This document shows, in pieces, positions 1 to 9,279 of a stretch of 47,196 nucleotides of DNA. The translations under genes and the position numbers were made by a program. How positions within the stretch are numbered: the first letter of the stretch is position 1; the number at the start of each line of letters is the position of its first letter. The DNA comes from Candidatus Melainabacteria bacterium (GTDB lineage: Bacteria; Vulcanimicrobiota; JABDET01), in NCBI GenBank assembly GCA_013286945.1, contig JABDET010000004.1, positions 1-47,196 of the forward strand. Direction: 5' to 3'. The notes under the pieces are model-generated. The model did not search any database, had not been told where the DNA came from, and saw only the letters and a program-made list of their open reading frames with translations.

Positions 1-11
1 AGTCGAACATT

Positions 12-66
12 GTCAACTTTCAAGTGGCTCGAACAATTGACAGAAATGCCCCGTGCATGCTAAACT
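12..66 (+). promoter_or_regulatory. Promoter with upstream activator-like box (site A)
   Basis: A GTCAAC hexamer lies at 12-17, followed by TTGACA at 37-42 and an extended -10, TGCTAAACT, with the hexamer TAAACT at 61-66 (18-bp spacer). The first hexamer starts 49 bp before the -10, the same distance as in the other box-containing promoters in the window. The second half-site is poor here. GTCGAA at 2-7 may be a further upstream unit. The -35 and -10 are near consensus and are seen directly. The activator role of the hexamer is inferred. Confidence 0.55.
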
Positions 67-72
67 TTGGGC

Positions 73-155
73 TGTGGGTTGTAGTGCGCTGTGCGACACA
101 ATCCTTTTCGCCTCATGAGAAGACCACGGGAACACCGTCCGTGGTCGTTTGTTTC
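73..155 (+). ncRNA. Candidate small RNA or terminated leader
   Basis: The stretch from the predicted start of the promoter at 37-66 to the intrinsic terminator at 122-155 is about 80 nt. It holds no ORF with a credible ribosome binding site. It could be a free small RNA or the attenuated leader of the 297-836 genes. No known RNA family was recognised. Confidence 0.3.
122..155 (+). terminator. Intrinsic terminator
   Basis: GACCACGG (122-129) pairs perfectly with CCGTGGTC (139-146) around a 9-nt loop, followed by the T-rich tract GTTTGTTTCTTT. Confidence 0.7.
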
Positions 156-203
156 TTTGCGGCCTGGGCTCTCCAGTACAACCTCAAAGGGAGGTGAACG
201 CTG

Positions 204-257
204 GTGTCTCGTCGCAAAGGAAAAGTCAAGTCAGCAACACAAATAAGCGGCCGCTAA
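204..257 (+). CDS. Possible 17-residue basic micro-ORF
   Basis: A GTG at 204 follows a strong GGGAGGTG ribosome binding site (190-196) at a good distance. It reads MSRRKGKVKSATQISGR and then TAA. The last codons fall inside the terminator stem at 245-276, so translation could interfere with terminator folding, as in leader peptides. Lys/Arg make up 6 of 17 residues. No homologue is recognised, and the ORF is too short to judge by composition. The binding site is the only real support. Confidence 0.2.
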   Translation: MSRRKGKVKSATQISGR

Positions 258-276
258 GCCAAGTGTGGCCGCTTTT
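245..276 (+). terminator. Intrinsic terminator or attenuator
   Basis: AAGCGGCC (245-252) pairs with GGCCGCTT (267-274) and is followed by more T residues. It sits between the micro-ORF at 204 and the gene at 297, so it either ends the upstream transcript or attenuates the downstream genes. Confidence 0.65.
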
Positions 277-296
277 CTTGGAGAAGATCATCACGC

Positions 297-674
297 ATGG
301 GAAGAACCCGGTTTAAGTTCAAGAATCGACATGGAAAAACAGTGGTTGCCACTGGTGAGTTCCTCGCTGTCCCCGCCACGGGGGGCCGACAGATTTGTTT
401 CCAAATCGAAGGGGATGCTATTTCGTACGTTTGGATGCTCACCTTCACCACCACCTGGCTCGTGAAGAATGGCTTTGGACGCTCAGCAGAAAGAAAAGAA
501 GATGAGCTTGCCATGAAGGCCACCCAAATCGTCAGACGTTGGCTTGATCGAGGGACATCCGGGTCGAAAGAAATCGTCGTCCATGTTGGCGTCGATCTGG
601 GGGCCCTGCGCACCGTCTCCTTCCGCTTCGAACAGGAGAGAAACGAGGAGATTGAGCGAAAGGTCCGAATGTAA
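297..674 (+). CDS. Unknown 125-aa protein
   Basis: The protein is basic and soluble and I do not recognise its family. It begins MGRTRFKFKNRHGK, has no signal peptide or membrane segment, and is a mix of short beta-like stretches (KTVVATGEFLAV; EIVVHVGVDL) and a charged C-terminal helix ending EEIERKVRM. A GGAG at 280-283 precedes the ATG by 13 nt, which is a weak site. It lies between the terminators at 245-276 and 862-896 and upstream of the Cys-rich micro-protein, so the two may be co-transcribed. A 177-codon ORF on the other strand overlaps it. I prefer this strand because of the direction of the promoter, terminators and neighbour. Confidence 0.5.
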   Translation: MGRTRFKFKNRHGKTVVATGEFLAVPATGGRQICFQIEGDAISYVWMLTFTTTWLVKNGFGRSAERKEDELAMKATQIVRRWLDRGTSGSKEIVVHVGVDLGALRTVSFRFEQERNEEIERKVRM

Positions 675-719
675 TAGTCATTAGAATAAAAGCATTTTTC
701 CTTGGAAGGAGGTGGCATT

Positions 720-836
720 GTGGGCGAGACTTGTGGAACAACAAACCAAGAGGAAACAACCAAAGTAAAGCAAGAGAACCAATCCACCTGTGAAACAACA
801 AAGACAGAAGAAAAGTCTTCTTGTTGCGGTGGCTAA
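720..836 (+). CDS. Cys-rich 38-residue micro-protein
   Basis: This short gene starts at GTG 720, six nt after an excellent ribosome binding site (GGAAGGAGGTGG, 705-716 region). It encodes 38 residues rich in Thr, Glu and Lys, with four cysteines at positions 5, 24, 35 and 36, and ends SSCCGG. The stop at 834-836 is followed within 30 nt by a strong intrinsic terminator. A near-perfect Shine-Dalgarno plus a terminator makes a real gene likely. The paired Cys tail and two further Cys suggest metal binding or a redox role, which is inference. There is no signal peptide. No family is recognised. Confidence 0.55.
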   Translation: MGETCGTTNQEETTKVKQENQSTCETTKTEEKSSCCGG

Positions 837-861
837 GAAAAGTTGAATCGTTGAAGAGTTT

Positions 862-896
862 AAAAAGACGGCAGAACGTGTTGCCGTCTTTTTCTT
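862..896 (+). terminator. Intrinsic terminator
   Basis: AAAGACGGCA (864-873) pairs with TGCCGTCTTT (882-891) around GAACGTGT, followed by TTTCTTT. It ends the 297-836 transcription unit. Confidence 0.8.
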
Positions 897-923
897 TCCA
901 ACTAAGACCAACGTCATAAGGCC

Positions 924-1080
924 ATTGTCAGTTGTCAACGGGTGACACGTGAGCGGTGGGGCCCATTTGTTCTGAGCAGCGCAGCGGGTATGTGAGCAGC
1001 GGAAGAACAAATGGGCTCCGCGAACGTGGCAGGAGGGATCCGTAGGCCTCCCAGAATGGGACCCGCTGGCAACTGACAAT
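924..1080. repeat. Long imperfect inverted repeat (157 bp)
   Basis: The outer arms ATTGTCAGTTGTCAACGGGT (924-943) and the complement at 1061-1080 match at 18 of 20 positions. An inner arm, GCCCATTTGTTCT (961-973), pairs perfectly with 1004-1016. Between them CACGT and GCGG also find partners. The whole element can fold into one long hairpin that ends 4 nt before the first possible start of the phosphatase gene. No coding sequence is credible inside it. Confidence 0.75.
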
Positions 1081-1084
1081 CGCC

Positions 1085-2782
1085 TTGAAAGCAGGGATGA
1101 GTTCGCGACAAATTGAATCCGAAGTTGCCTTGAAACAGAAGCTGATTATTCTCACCACACTCTCTCTCTTTCTTCTTAACGGGGGCTTTGCTCGTCCGCT
1201 CCACTCCCCCACCCCAATTCGATTAGCCGTGATTTTGGTTTTCGATCAGTTCCGATCCGATTATTTAACCCGATTCTCCCCTTACTTTCTCCCGGCCAAA
1301 CTTTCCAATGGAAAAGTGGGCGGATTTCGCTTTCTCATGGAGAACGGAGCAAACTTCGTTGATTGTCGTTTCGATCACTATCCTCTCGAAACGGCTCCAG
1401 GTCATGCCGTTATTTCCACCGGGGGAGACCCGTACAAGACTGGGATTGTCGCCAACAACTGGTATAACTCAAACTCGAAAAAAGAAACTTACGTGGTGGC
1501 CGATGATGCTTATGGCCAAAGCCCTCGAAATCTTTTCTCCACAACCATTGGAGATGAGCTAAAGCTCGCTACGGGAGAAAAAAGTAAAGTTGTCGCCCTC
1601 TCTTTAAAAGACAGGGCAGCCATTCTTTTGGGAGGCTTTACCGCCAACACGGTTCTTTGGTTTGATTCAAAAACGGGTGGCTGGGTCACCAGCAGCTTCT
1701 ACACCAAGGTACTTCCAAACTGGGTCAAGTGGATCAATGACGGTGGTCGAGCGCAAAGCTTTTTTGGAAAGCGGTGGAAACCGTTGGCGTCCTCAAGTGC
1801 TTATCATTTCTCCCGAACAACTCGAATGGGGCAATCACCCAAAAACGCTTTGGGAATCGATTTTCCACATCCTGTCACCGGAGGAGAAGACCATCCAGGG
1901 GAGGCTTACTATGACGCGCTCCTTACCTCCCCCTATGGTAATGATCTCACCTGGGAAACTGCCACAGCCTCGATTCAAGGAGAACAACTTGGCCAGCACG
2001 ATGTTCCCGATCTCCTCGCGGTCAATTTTGCAAGCCATGACTATATTGGACATGTTTTTGGTCCTTTCAGTCCGGAGGCGGAAGATGCTGTTCTTCGAGC
2101 CGACCGCGCACTCTCTGACTTTCTAAACTACTTAAACAGAACCGTGCCAGGAGGTCTTCAATCGGTGCTCCTTGTGGCAACCGGAGATCACGGTGTAGCG
2201 CCAATTCCTGAGTATCTCCAATCCCTCCGGATTCCGTCTTATCGGTTGACCACCCGCCTAGTAGAAGACATGGTGGAACGCGATTTCACGGCGCACTTCG
2301 GCCCGGGACCATGGGTAGCCGATTTCATCCCCCCTTATCTTTATTTCGATCAAGAATCGATCGCGAAATCTCATTTGTCGCAGGAAATGCTGGAAAAAGA
2401 AGCAGTTCGAATTCTCAGTGGCGAGCCGTGGATCGAAGCCGCGTTTGGAAAAACGCAGATTCTTGAAGGACGCTTGCCGCGAAATGCATTTGGCACAGCG
2501 GTAGCCAAAAGCTTTGTGCCAGGTCGCTCAGGTGACGTTGTCCTTATTCCAAGAATCTACGAAGCGTGGTATGCGTCGGCAAGCGCGCAGGGAACTACGC
2601 ATCTCACCCCTTACTCCTACGATACTCATGTCCCTCTCTTGCTCTTTGGGCGTGGTGTTCGCCCAGGAATCTATGCAGAGCCGGTCAAACCAAACGACAT
2701 TGCTCCAACCTTTTCTTTCCTCTTGAATACGCAATTTCCACCCGCATCTGAAGGAAGAATTTTGAAGGAGGCTCTTCGTTGA
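1085..2782 (+). CDS. PafA-like alkaline phosphatase / type I phosphodiesterase
   Basis: This is an exported phosphomonoesterase or phosphodiesterase of the alkaline phosphatase superfamily. A hydrophobic export signal spans about residues 19-37 (numbered from TTG 1085). The metal-binding and nucleophile motifs are present: VFDQFRSDY near residue 52, ETAPGHAVISTG with the Thr nucleophile at 103, NFASHDYIGH near 315, ATGDHGVAP near 363 and YDTHVPL near 511. A Thr nucleophile is typical of PafA and NPP enzymes rather than PhoA. The start is uncertain: TTG 1085, ATG 1097 and TTG 1130 are all possible and none has a good ribosome binding site. The long inverted repeat ends immediately upstream. 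It overlaps uppP by 4 bp (TTGA), so the two are probably co-translated. Confidence 0.85.
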   Translation: MKAGMSSRQIESEVALKQKLIILTTLSLFLLNGGFARPLHSPTPIRLAVILVFDQFRSDYLTRFSPYFLPAKLSNGKVGGFRFLMENGANFVDCRFDHYPLETAPGHAVISTGGDPYKTGIVANNWYNSNSKKETYVVADDAYGQSPRNLFSTTIGDELKLATGEKSKVVALSLKDRAAILLGGFTANTVLWFDSKTGGWVTSSFYTKVLPNWVKWINDGGRAQSFFGKRWKPLASSSAYHFSRTTRMGQSPKNALGIDFPHPVTGGEDHPGEAYYDALLTSPYGNDLTWETATASIQGEQLGQHDVPDLLAVNFASHDYIGHVFGPFSPEAEDAVLRADRALSDFLNYLNRTVPGGLQSVLLVATGDHGVAPIPEYLQSLRIPSYRLTTRLVEDMVERDFTAHFGPGPWVADFIPPYLYFDQESIAKSHLSQEMLEKEAVRILSGEPWIEAAFGKTQILEGRLPRNAFGTAVAKSFVPGRSGDVVLIPRIYEAWYASASAQGTTHLTPYSYDTHVPLLLFGRGVRPGIYAEPVKPNDIAPTFSFLLNTQFPPASEGRILKEALR

Positions 2783-3627
2783 ATCCCGTGCATGTGGCTC
2801 ATTTGTTTTCCTTTGCTGCTTTCCAAGCGGCTGTTCTTGGCATCGTCCAGGGATTGGCAGAATTCCTTCCCATCAGCTCTTCAGCTCATCTTGTTCTTGT
2901 TCGCTGGTGGCTTGGTTGGTCTGATTTTATCGGCGGCCCTCAAGTTGAAAAAGCCTTTGATGTGATGTTGCATGCTGGAACTTTTGTTGCTGTTTTTATC
3001 TATTTCTTCGCTGACCTGAAAGGCTTTGCCAAAGCGCTTTTCTCTTGGGATGGAGACCGCGAAAAAAGAAGGATAGCTTGGATGCTCGTGATCAGCACCA
3101 TTCCTGGCGCTTTGTTTGGTGTTTTTTTTGAAAAAGCCATTGAAGAAAAATTCTCTGCTCCTCATCCGATCGCGATCTTCATGCTAAGTCTTGGAGTGGT
3201 CCTCATTTTGGCTGAACTTCTTTCGCGGCAAAATCGTACCCTCGAGGAAATGACCATGTTCGATGCCGTGATCATCGGAATTGCACAAGCTTTTGCGCTT
3301 TTGCCTGGCGTTTCACGTTCTGGGATCACCATGACTGCAGCCCTTTTTCTTGGCTCGACGCGAGAAACAGCAGCCCGCTATTCCTTCCTCATGTCGATCC
3401 CCATCATTGCCGGGGCCATGGTTTGGGAAGGTCACAAGGTCATGAAGATGCACCTACCTGTTGCCACGCTCTTACCGTTTGGGTGGGGATTTCTCACGAG
3501 TGCCATTGTTGGATATCTTGCCATCGGTTTTCTACTTCGCTATCTTTCAAAAGGAAGTTTTTATCCTTTCGCAGTCTACCGAATCTTGCTTGGCGCAGGG
3601 ATTCTGATTTTTGGGTTATTCAAGTGA
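2779..3627 (+). CDS. uppP: Undecaprenyl-diphosphate phosphatase
   Basis: UppP (BacA family) removes one phosphate from undecaprenyl diphosphate at the membrane and so recycles the lipid carrier for peptidoglycan and other envelope polymers. The two signature motifs are present: GLAEFLPISSSAHL at residues 25-38 and LPGVSRSGIT around residue 175. At 282 residues with about eight hydrophobic segments it is full length. The TTG start at 2779 overlaps the TGA of the phosphatase gene, and AAGGAGG at 2765-2771 gives good spacing. A weak hairpin (CCTTTC/GAAAGG near 3659) with a T-rich tail follows the gene. Confidence 0.95.
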   Translation: MNPVHVAHLFSFAAFQAAVLGIVQGLAEFLPISSSAHLVLVRWWLGWSDFIGGPQVEKAFDVMLHAGTFVAVFIYFFADLKGFAKALFSWDGDREKRRIAWMLVISTIPGALFGVFFEKAIEEKFSAPHPIAIFMLSLGVVLILAELLSRQNRTLEEMTMFDAVIIGIAQAFALLPGVSRSGITMTAALFLGSTRETAARYSFLMSIPIIAGAMVWEGHKVMKMHLPVATLLPFGWGFLTSAIVGYLAIGFLLRYLSKGSFYPFAVYRILLGAGILIFGLFK

Positions 3628-3719
3628 TTCTTCACTTGAAATTAGGGGGCTCCGTAACCTTTCCGTGAAAGGATTTGTTCTCTTCTATAGCCAAGTAATC
3701 TATAGGTTGGGAGAGCTTC

Positions 3720-5878
<2,159 letters not shown>

Positions 5879-5885
5879 ACCAAGG

Positions 5886-6386
5886 TCAAACAAGTTCACC
5901 TGGTGCCTTCGGTTTGATTTTCAGAAGGCCCTTCACGGTGAAATAAGTTAGAGGAATCGTTGAAATTAACGAAACACCAAAGATATTGATATAGTCATTA
6001 ACCGGTTCAATAGTAGTAAGATTAACATGGAAGATGTGTTGGCACGCAAGTATGATGCCATAATCCAAGCTCCAAAGATAGAAATTGAAAAAAAAGATCC
6101 ATCCAGTAAGGACTTTTATATGCTTGTGCAGTTCAGGAGTTTCAAGCTTATAGATGTATCGCAATACGGGAAATACAAGTAACACAGACAGAAGTATAGT
6201 AAGGAATGCCGCGCACGATTCCAACAACAAAAATGTCTTTATTGTGGTATTTCCATTATCAGAATAGATAAAGTGGGAAAGAGTGGGGTAACGAGAAATA
6301 ATCGAGTGAACAAAACCCAAAGCAATTGGTTGAACGATAAAAAACGAAAAACAAGCAGTCCAAGCTGTTGAAACATCTTTGCGCAT
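5886..6386 (-). CDS. Four-helix membrane protein of the ABC transporter operon
   Basis: A 166-residue integral membrane protein with four hydrophobic segments (roughly residues 11-32, 51-77, 91-111 and 132-150). Its ATG follows directly on the stop codon of the 455-aa permease (TAAATG), so it is the last gene of the GntR-ABC operon. It is probably a second membrane component or accessory subunit of the transporter, judged from position only. It ends 8 bp from the gyrB stop on the opposite strand. Confidence 0.65.
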   Translation of the reverse strand: MRKDVSTAWTACFSFFIVQPIALGFVHSIISRYPTLSHFIYSDNGNTTIKTFLLLESCAAFLTILLSVLLVFPVLRYIYKLETPELHKHIKVLTGWIFFFNFYLWSLDYGIILACQHIFHVNLTTIEPVNDYINIFGVSLISTIPLTYFTVKGLLKIKPKAPGELV

Positions 6387-7754
6387 TTAAACTCCACCCC
6401 TACCTTGGAGCTGAAAAATGCCAGGCGCCGTGAGTCGCAGGTCGCTGTAATTAAAGCGGCGGTAAAGAATAAACCAGCAGAGACTCCAGAAAACAACAGA
6501 AGCAATCAGCAAATCATGACCGGGCAGATTTGGTATGAACCTTCCGAGTGGTATCCAAATGACCATCGCAATTAAATAAGGAGCCCACGAAGAGGAAAGA
6601 ACAGCTATGGGAACAATGATGATTGGGAGAAGACTAAGCTTCAATGATAAAGCTTCAGTGACGAAAAAATGATTGGAAACGAAGAACCATGTCCAGTTCT
6701 GCAGCAAAAGATTCCCAATTTCCAGGCCAATACAAGTTAAAAAACTCAGTGATAAAGCCTTAATCACAGTTAGGGCAAAGAAAGACCTGAAGAATTGTTG
6801 TCGACTTACAGGGAGACATAGCCCAAAATAAGTTATAGTTCTTCCCATTAAAAGAGATGACAAGAACACAACCAGAGATACTCCTGATGTCGTGTGGGAG
6901 GGCCCCTTGGCTAGAATATTTCCGATAGCGTCTATGCTTAGAGCAAATAGGATCATCAACACGAAGTAAAAAGACGAGAGAAAGAAGTACCTATACAGAC
7001 GTATGCCGTTTGTGTGATAGAGTCCCCAAAGCATCCGCCACTCGTTGGACTTCTTGATCCTTTGGATCATGAAAGGTTCCTCTTGATCTTTCGCGCGAGA
7101 TAGCTTGTTGGCGAAGGTGGCTTCCTTTCTCTTGCCTGTTTCCATACCGATGAGAATGTAATCCAACACAAGCAGAGCGGCCGCAAAGTACAACCCAAAA
7201 AACTCCACAAACACCTGGTACATTAGCACTGGACCAGCACCTTCTTGGATTCTGGAAATATAAAAAGGAATCGCAACTATAGCTGCAAAGATAAGCCAAG
7301 AAAATCGAGCGATTTTTTTTAATCGAATGATGCCGGCCAGCATGAAAAGAAGGAAACTTACGATGACAACTGCGAGCAAAACGACGATACTGCCGACTCC
7401 CTCTACAAGGCTGGCCCTTAAGAGTACTGCCCCTCCTAGAAGGCTGACCATTATTGCCTCGCTGAAGTGAACCCTCATGAGGATTCCATCTTGATTAGGT
7501 AAGCAAAATGGAGATTGTCGTTTTACCGTAAGATGAAAAAATGAAAAACAACTCCCTAGAAAAAAGAAAGTGGGAGCGTAAACATAAATGCCAAGCAAAA
7601 TGAGGGCACTAGCGCTCTGAACAGAAATGAACATCCGAAAAATGTCGCTTGGAATCAAAATGAGAATAGCTGGCGTCATTAGCAGGACGCAAACAAACAG
7701 CAACATTTTTTTATTTTGATAGAGATGCTTCAAATTTGCCTTGATTGCATTCAT
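6387..7754 (-). CDS. ABC-2 type permease
   Basis: A 455-residue protein with about twelve hydrophobic segments arranged in two halves separated by a charged loop near residues 215-240. This is the pattern of ABC-2 exporter permeases encoded next to YtrB-type ATPases. It begins MNAIKANLKHLYQNKKML, a basic amphipathic start followed by a membrane helix. It lies 22 bp downstream of the ATPase gene. The likely role is export or membrane-stress defence with that ATPase. The substrate cannot be read from the sequence. Confidence 0.8.
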   Translation of the reverse strand: MNAIKANLKHLYQNKKMLLFVCVLLMTPAILILIPSDIFRMFISVQSASALILLGIYVYAPTFFFLGSCFSFFHLTVKRQSPFCLPNQDGILMRVHFSEAIMVSLLGGAVLLRASLVEGVGSIVVLLAVVIVSFLLFMLAGIIRLKKIARFSWLIFAAIVAIPFYISRIQEGAGPVLMYQVFVEFFGLYFAAALLVLDYILIGMETGKRKEATFANKLSRAKDQEEPFMIQRIKKSNEWRMLWGLYHTNGIRLYRYFFLSSFYFVLMILFALSIDAIGNILAKGPSHTTSGVSLVVFLSSLLMGRTITYFGLCLPVSRQQFFRSFFALTVIKALSLSFLTCIGLEIGNLLLQNWTWFFVSNHFFVTEALSLKLSLLPIIIVPIAVLSSSWAPYLIAMVIWIPLGRFIPNLPGHDLLIASVVFWSLCWFILYRRFNYSDLRLTAPGIFQLQGRGGV

Positions 7755-7776
7755 GATTTTGCTCCCTTGCGACTCC

Positions 7777-8694
7777 CTATTTGACCCGAAGTTCTTGTCG
7801 CTGACTCACCACAATACGATAAATCTCATCGAGACTCAATGGTTTGACTTGTATTTCACACCCGCGATCCGAAGCAAAGTATTTCAAGTCGTCCAAGCTT
7901 GAGCTTTTTAGCGTAATCAAGGCTTGTCGTTCCTCGCGTTTTTGTTCGATAATTCCATCCACAGGGATGTCCGAAGGTAAGGATTCTCTCATGGCAGACA
8001 ACTGAACATGCACAAATTCTTGCCTGAGTTCGTCTAGCCCGCAATCCTTGAGGAGAACGCCATGGTTCATAACCAGAATTGAATCAATGACCTTCTCCAA
8101 ATCGCTTAGAATATGCGAAGAAATAATAATGGTCCGGTGCGGCTGTTGGATAAGGCGAATCAAGAGAGCGAGAAATTTGGAGCGAATAATCGGGTCAAGA
8201 GCTGAGGCTGGTTCATCCAAAATAAGTAAATCCGGCTCAAAGCAGACAGCGACAAGAATTCCCAGCTTCTGTCGATCTCCAGGAGAGAGATCCGCAATTC
8301 TCCTGTCGCGTGTAATTTCGAAGTCTTGAACAAGCTGCTCTTCTATCGTACGATTCCATTTGGGGTAATACGCTTCTACGTAACGAATCAGTTGTTCCAC
8401 CGTCATCCAATTCACGAGTTCCACGGGCTGGTTTACATAGCCGATGCGGGAAAGTTCCTTTGGCTCGAGTTTCCCGGAATCGCATCCGAAGGTTCTACAA
8501 TTTCCCGAAGTCGGCAGACAAAAGCCTATCATATGCCGAAGCAGCGTGCTTTTGCCAGCCCCATTGGGACCCACCAACCCAATGATTTTTCCGGGAATTA
8601 TGTTCAAGTCAACCTCAGATAAAGCTTGCACCTTCCCAAATGTTTTAGAAATTTTTTTCATCTCAACCATATAATTAGAGCTATCCTCGTACAT
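7777..8694 (-). CDS. ABC transporter ATP-binding protein (YtrB-like)
   Basis: An ATPase of the ABC-2 exporter class, 305 residues. It has Walker A GPNGAGKST at 42-50, a degenerate signature LSPGDRQK (normally LSGGQ), Walker B LLILDEPASALD and the switch His in IIISSHIL. A C-terminal accessory region of about 80 residues follows. I place the start at ATG 8694 (MYEDSSNY), because AAGGAG lies 6 nt upstream. Longer in-frame extensions would lie wholly inside the GntR gene. It overlaps that gene by 14 bp. Confidence 0.88.
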   Translation of the reverse strand: MYEDSSNYMVEMKKISKTFGKVQALSEVDLNIIPGKIIGLVGPNGAGKSTLLRHMIGFCLPTSGNCRTFGCDSGKLEPKELSRIGYVNQPVELVNWMTVEQLIRYVEAYYPKWNRTIEEQLVQDFEITRDRRIADLSPGDRQKLGILVAVCFEPDLLILDEPASALDPIIRSKFLALLIRLIQQPHRTIIISSHILSDLEKVIDSILVMNHGVLLKDCGLDELRQEFVHVQLSAMRESLPSDIPVDGIIEQKREERQALITLKSSSLDDLKYFASDRGCEIQVKPLSLDEIYRIVVSQRQELRVK

Positions 8695-9088
8695 TGGGTT
8701 CTCCTTTCTTGGTTGAATAGGATCCATAAAGCTTGGAGAAGATGCTTTGCACTTCGGATTCGGGCACCTTGGTTTGAACAGCGTATACGGCAACACTCGT
8801 GAGCATTTCTTCCAGTCGGTCGTGCTTGGTTTTCTTGGTTAGCTCGTCTTTTGGCTTTGTGATGAAAAGCCCGATTCCACGGCGGCGTTCTACAAGTTTT
8901 TCCATTTCAATCAAGCTGTAAGCCTTGCTGATAGTCACCGGATTTACCTGGATAGCTTCCGACAGATCCCGTACACTCATCAGTTGACTCCCCTCAGGCA
9001 GTATCCCCGTTAGTATCTGGTGGCGGATTTGATCCACAATCTGCCTAAATATTGGCACACCGCTGTGCTTGTCCAGTTCAATGAACAT
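8681..9088 (-). CDS. GntR-family repressor, YtrA subfamily
   Basis: A 135-residue regulator with an N-terminal winged helix-turn-helix (PIFRQIVDQIRHQI ... SVRDLSEAIQVNPVTISKAY) and a short C-terminal helical tail. This is the layout of YtrA-type GntR proteins that control neighbouring ABC transporters. It is the first gene of a four-gene operon with the ATPase and two membrane proteins. The perfect palindrome 47 bp upstream covers its own promoter, so autorepression with release under envelope or antibiotic stress is likely. The stimulus is inferred from the family. Confidence 0.9.
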   Translation of the reverse strand: MFIELDKHSGVPIFRQIVDQIRHQILTGILPEGSQLMSVRDLSEAIQVNPVTISKAYSLIEMEKLVERRRGIGLFITKPKDELTKKTKHDRLEEMLTSVAVYAVQTKVPESEVQSIFSKLYGSYSTKKGEPNVRG

Positions 9089-9134
9089 TTTCTACCCTAC
9101 TCCCTCAATCCATCGGTTACCACGACAACTAATG

Positions 9135-9183
9135 TAGTGTTATATCTGTATATAACACTACCACGGTTAGAGCGCTTTGTCAA
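9135..9183 (-). promoter_or_regulatory. Promoter and palindromic operator of the GntR operon
   Basis: On the minus strand TTGACA (9178-9183) is followed after 17 bp by TAGTGT (9155-9160). A perfect 11-bp inverted repeat, TAGTGTTATAT/ATATAACACTA (9135-9145 and 9150-9160, 4-bp centre), covers the -10 region. This is where an autoregulating GntR dimer would bind. Confidence 0.8.
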
Positions 9184-9279
9184 GCTATTTTGGGATATTT
9201 TAAAGCGAATCTCCAAAATCGCTAGACTAGGTTCCTAAAATGGGAAGCGCCTGTTTGCGGCGAAACAAGCAGCCAACGC

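Noticed and set aside
254-787. 177-codon minus-strand ORF
   Set aside because: It lies opposite the 297 gene and the Cys-rich micro-gene, which have matching promoter, binding site and terminators. It has no ribosome binding site or recognised domain.
681-1212. Minus-strand ORFs of 89-132 codons around the inverted repeat
   Set aside because: They cross the long inverted repeat and the start of the phosphatase gene and show no family features.
1662-2126. 154-codon ORF inside the phosphatase gene
   Set aside because: It is a frame shadow of a well-supported gene.
6991-7299. 102-codon minus-strand ORF in the permease
   Set aside because: It is a frame shadow with no binding site.
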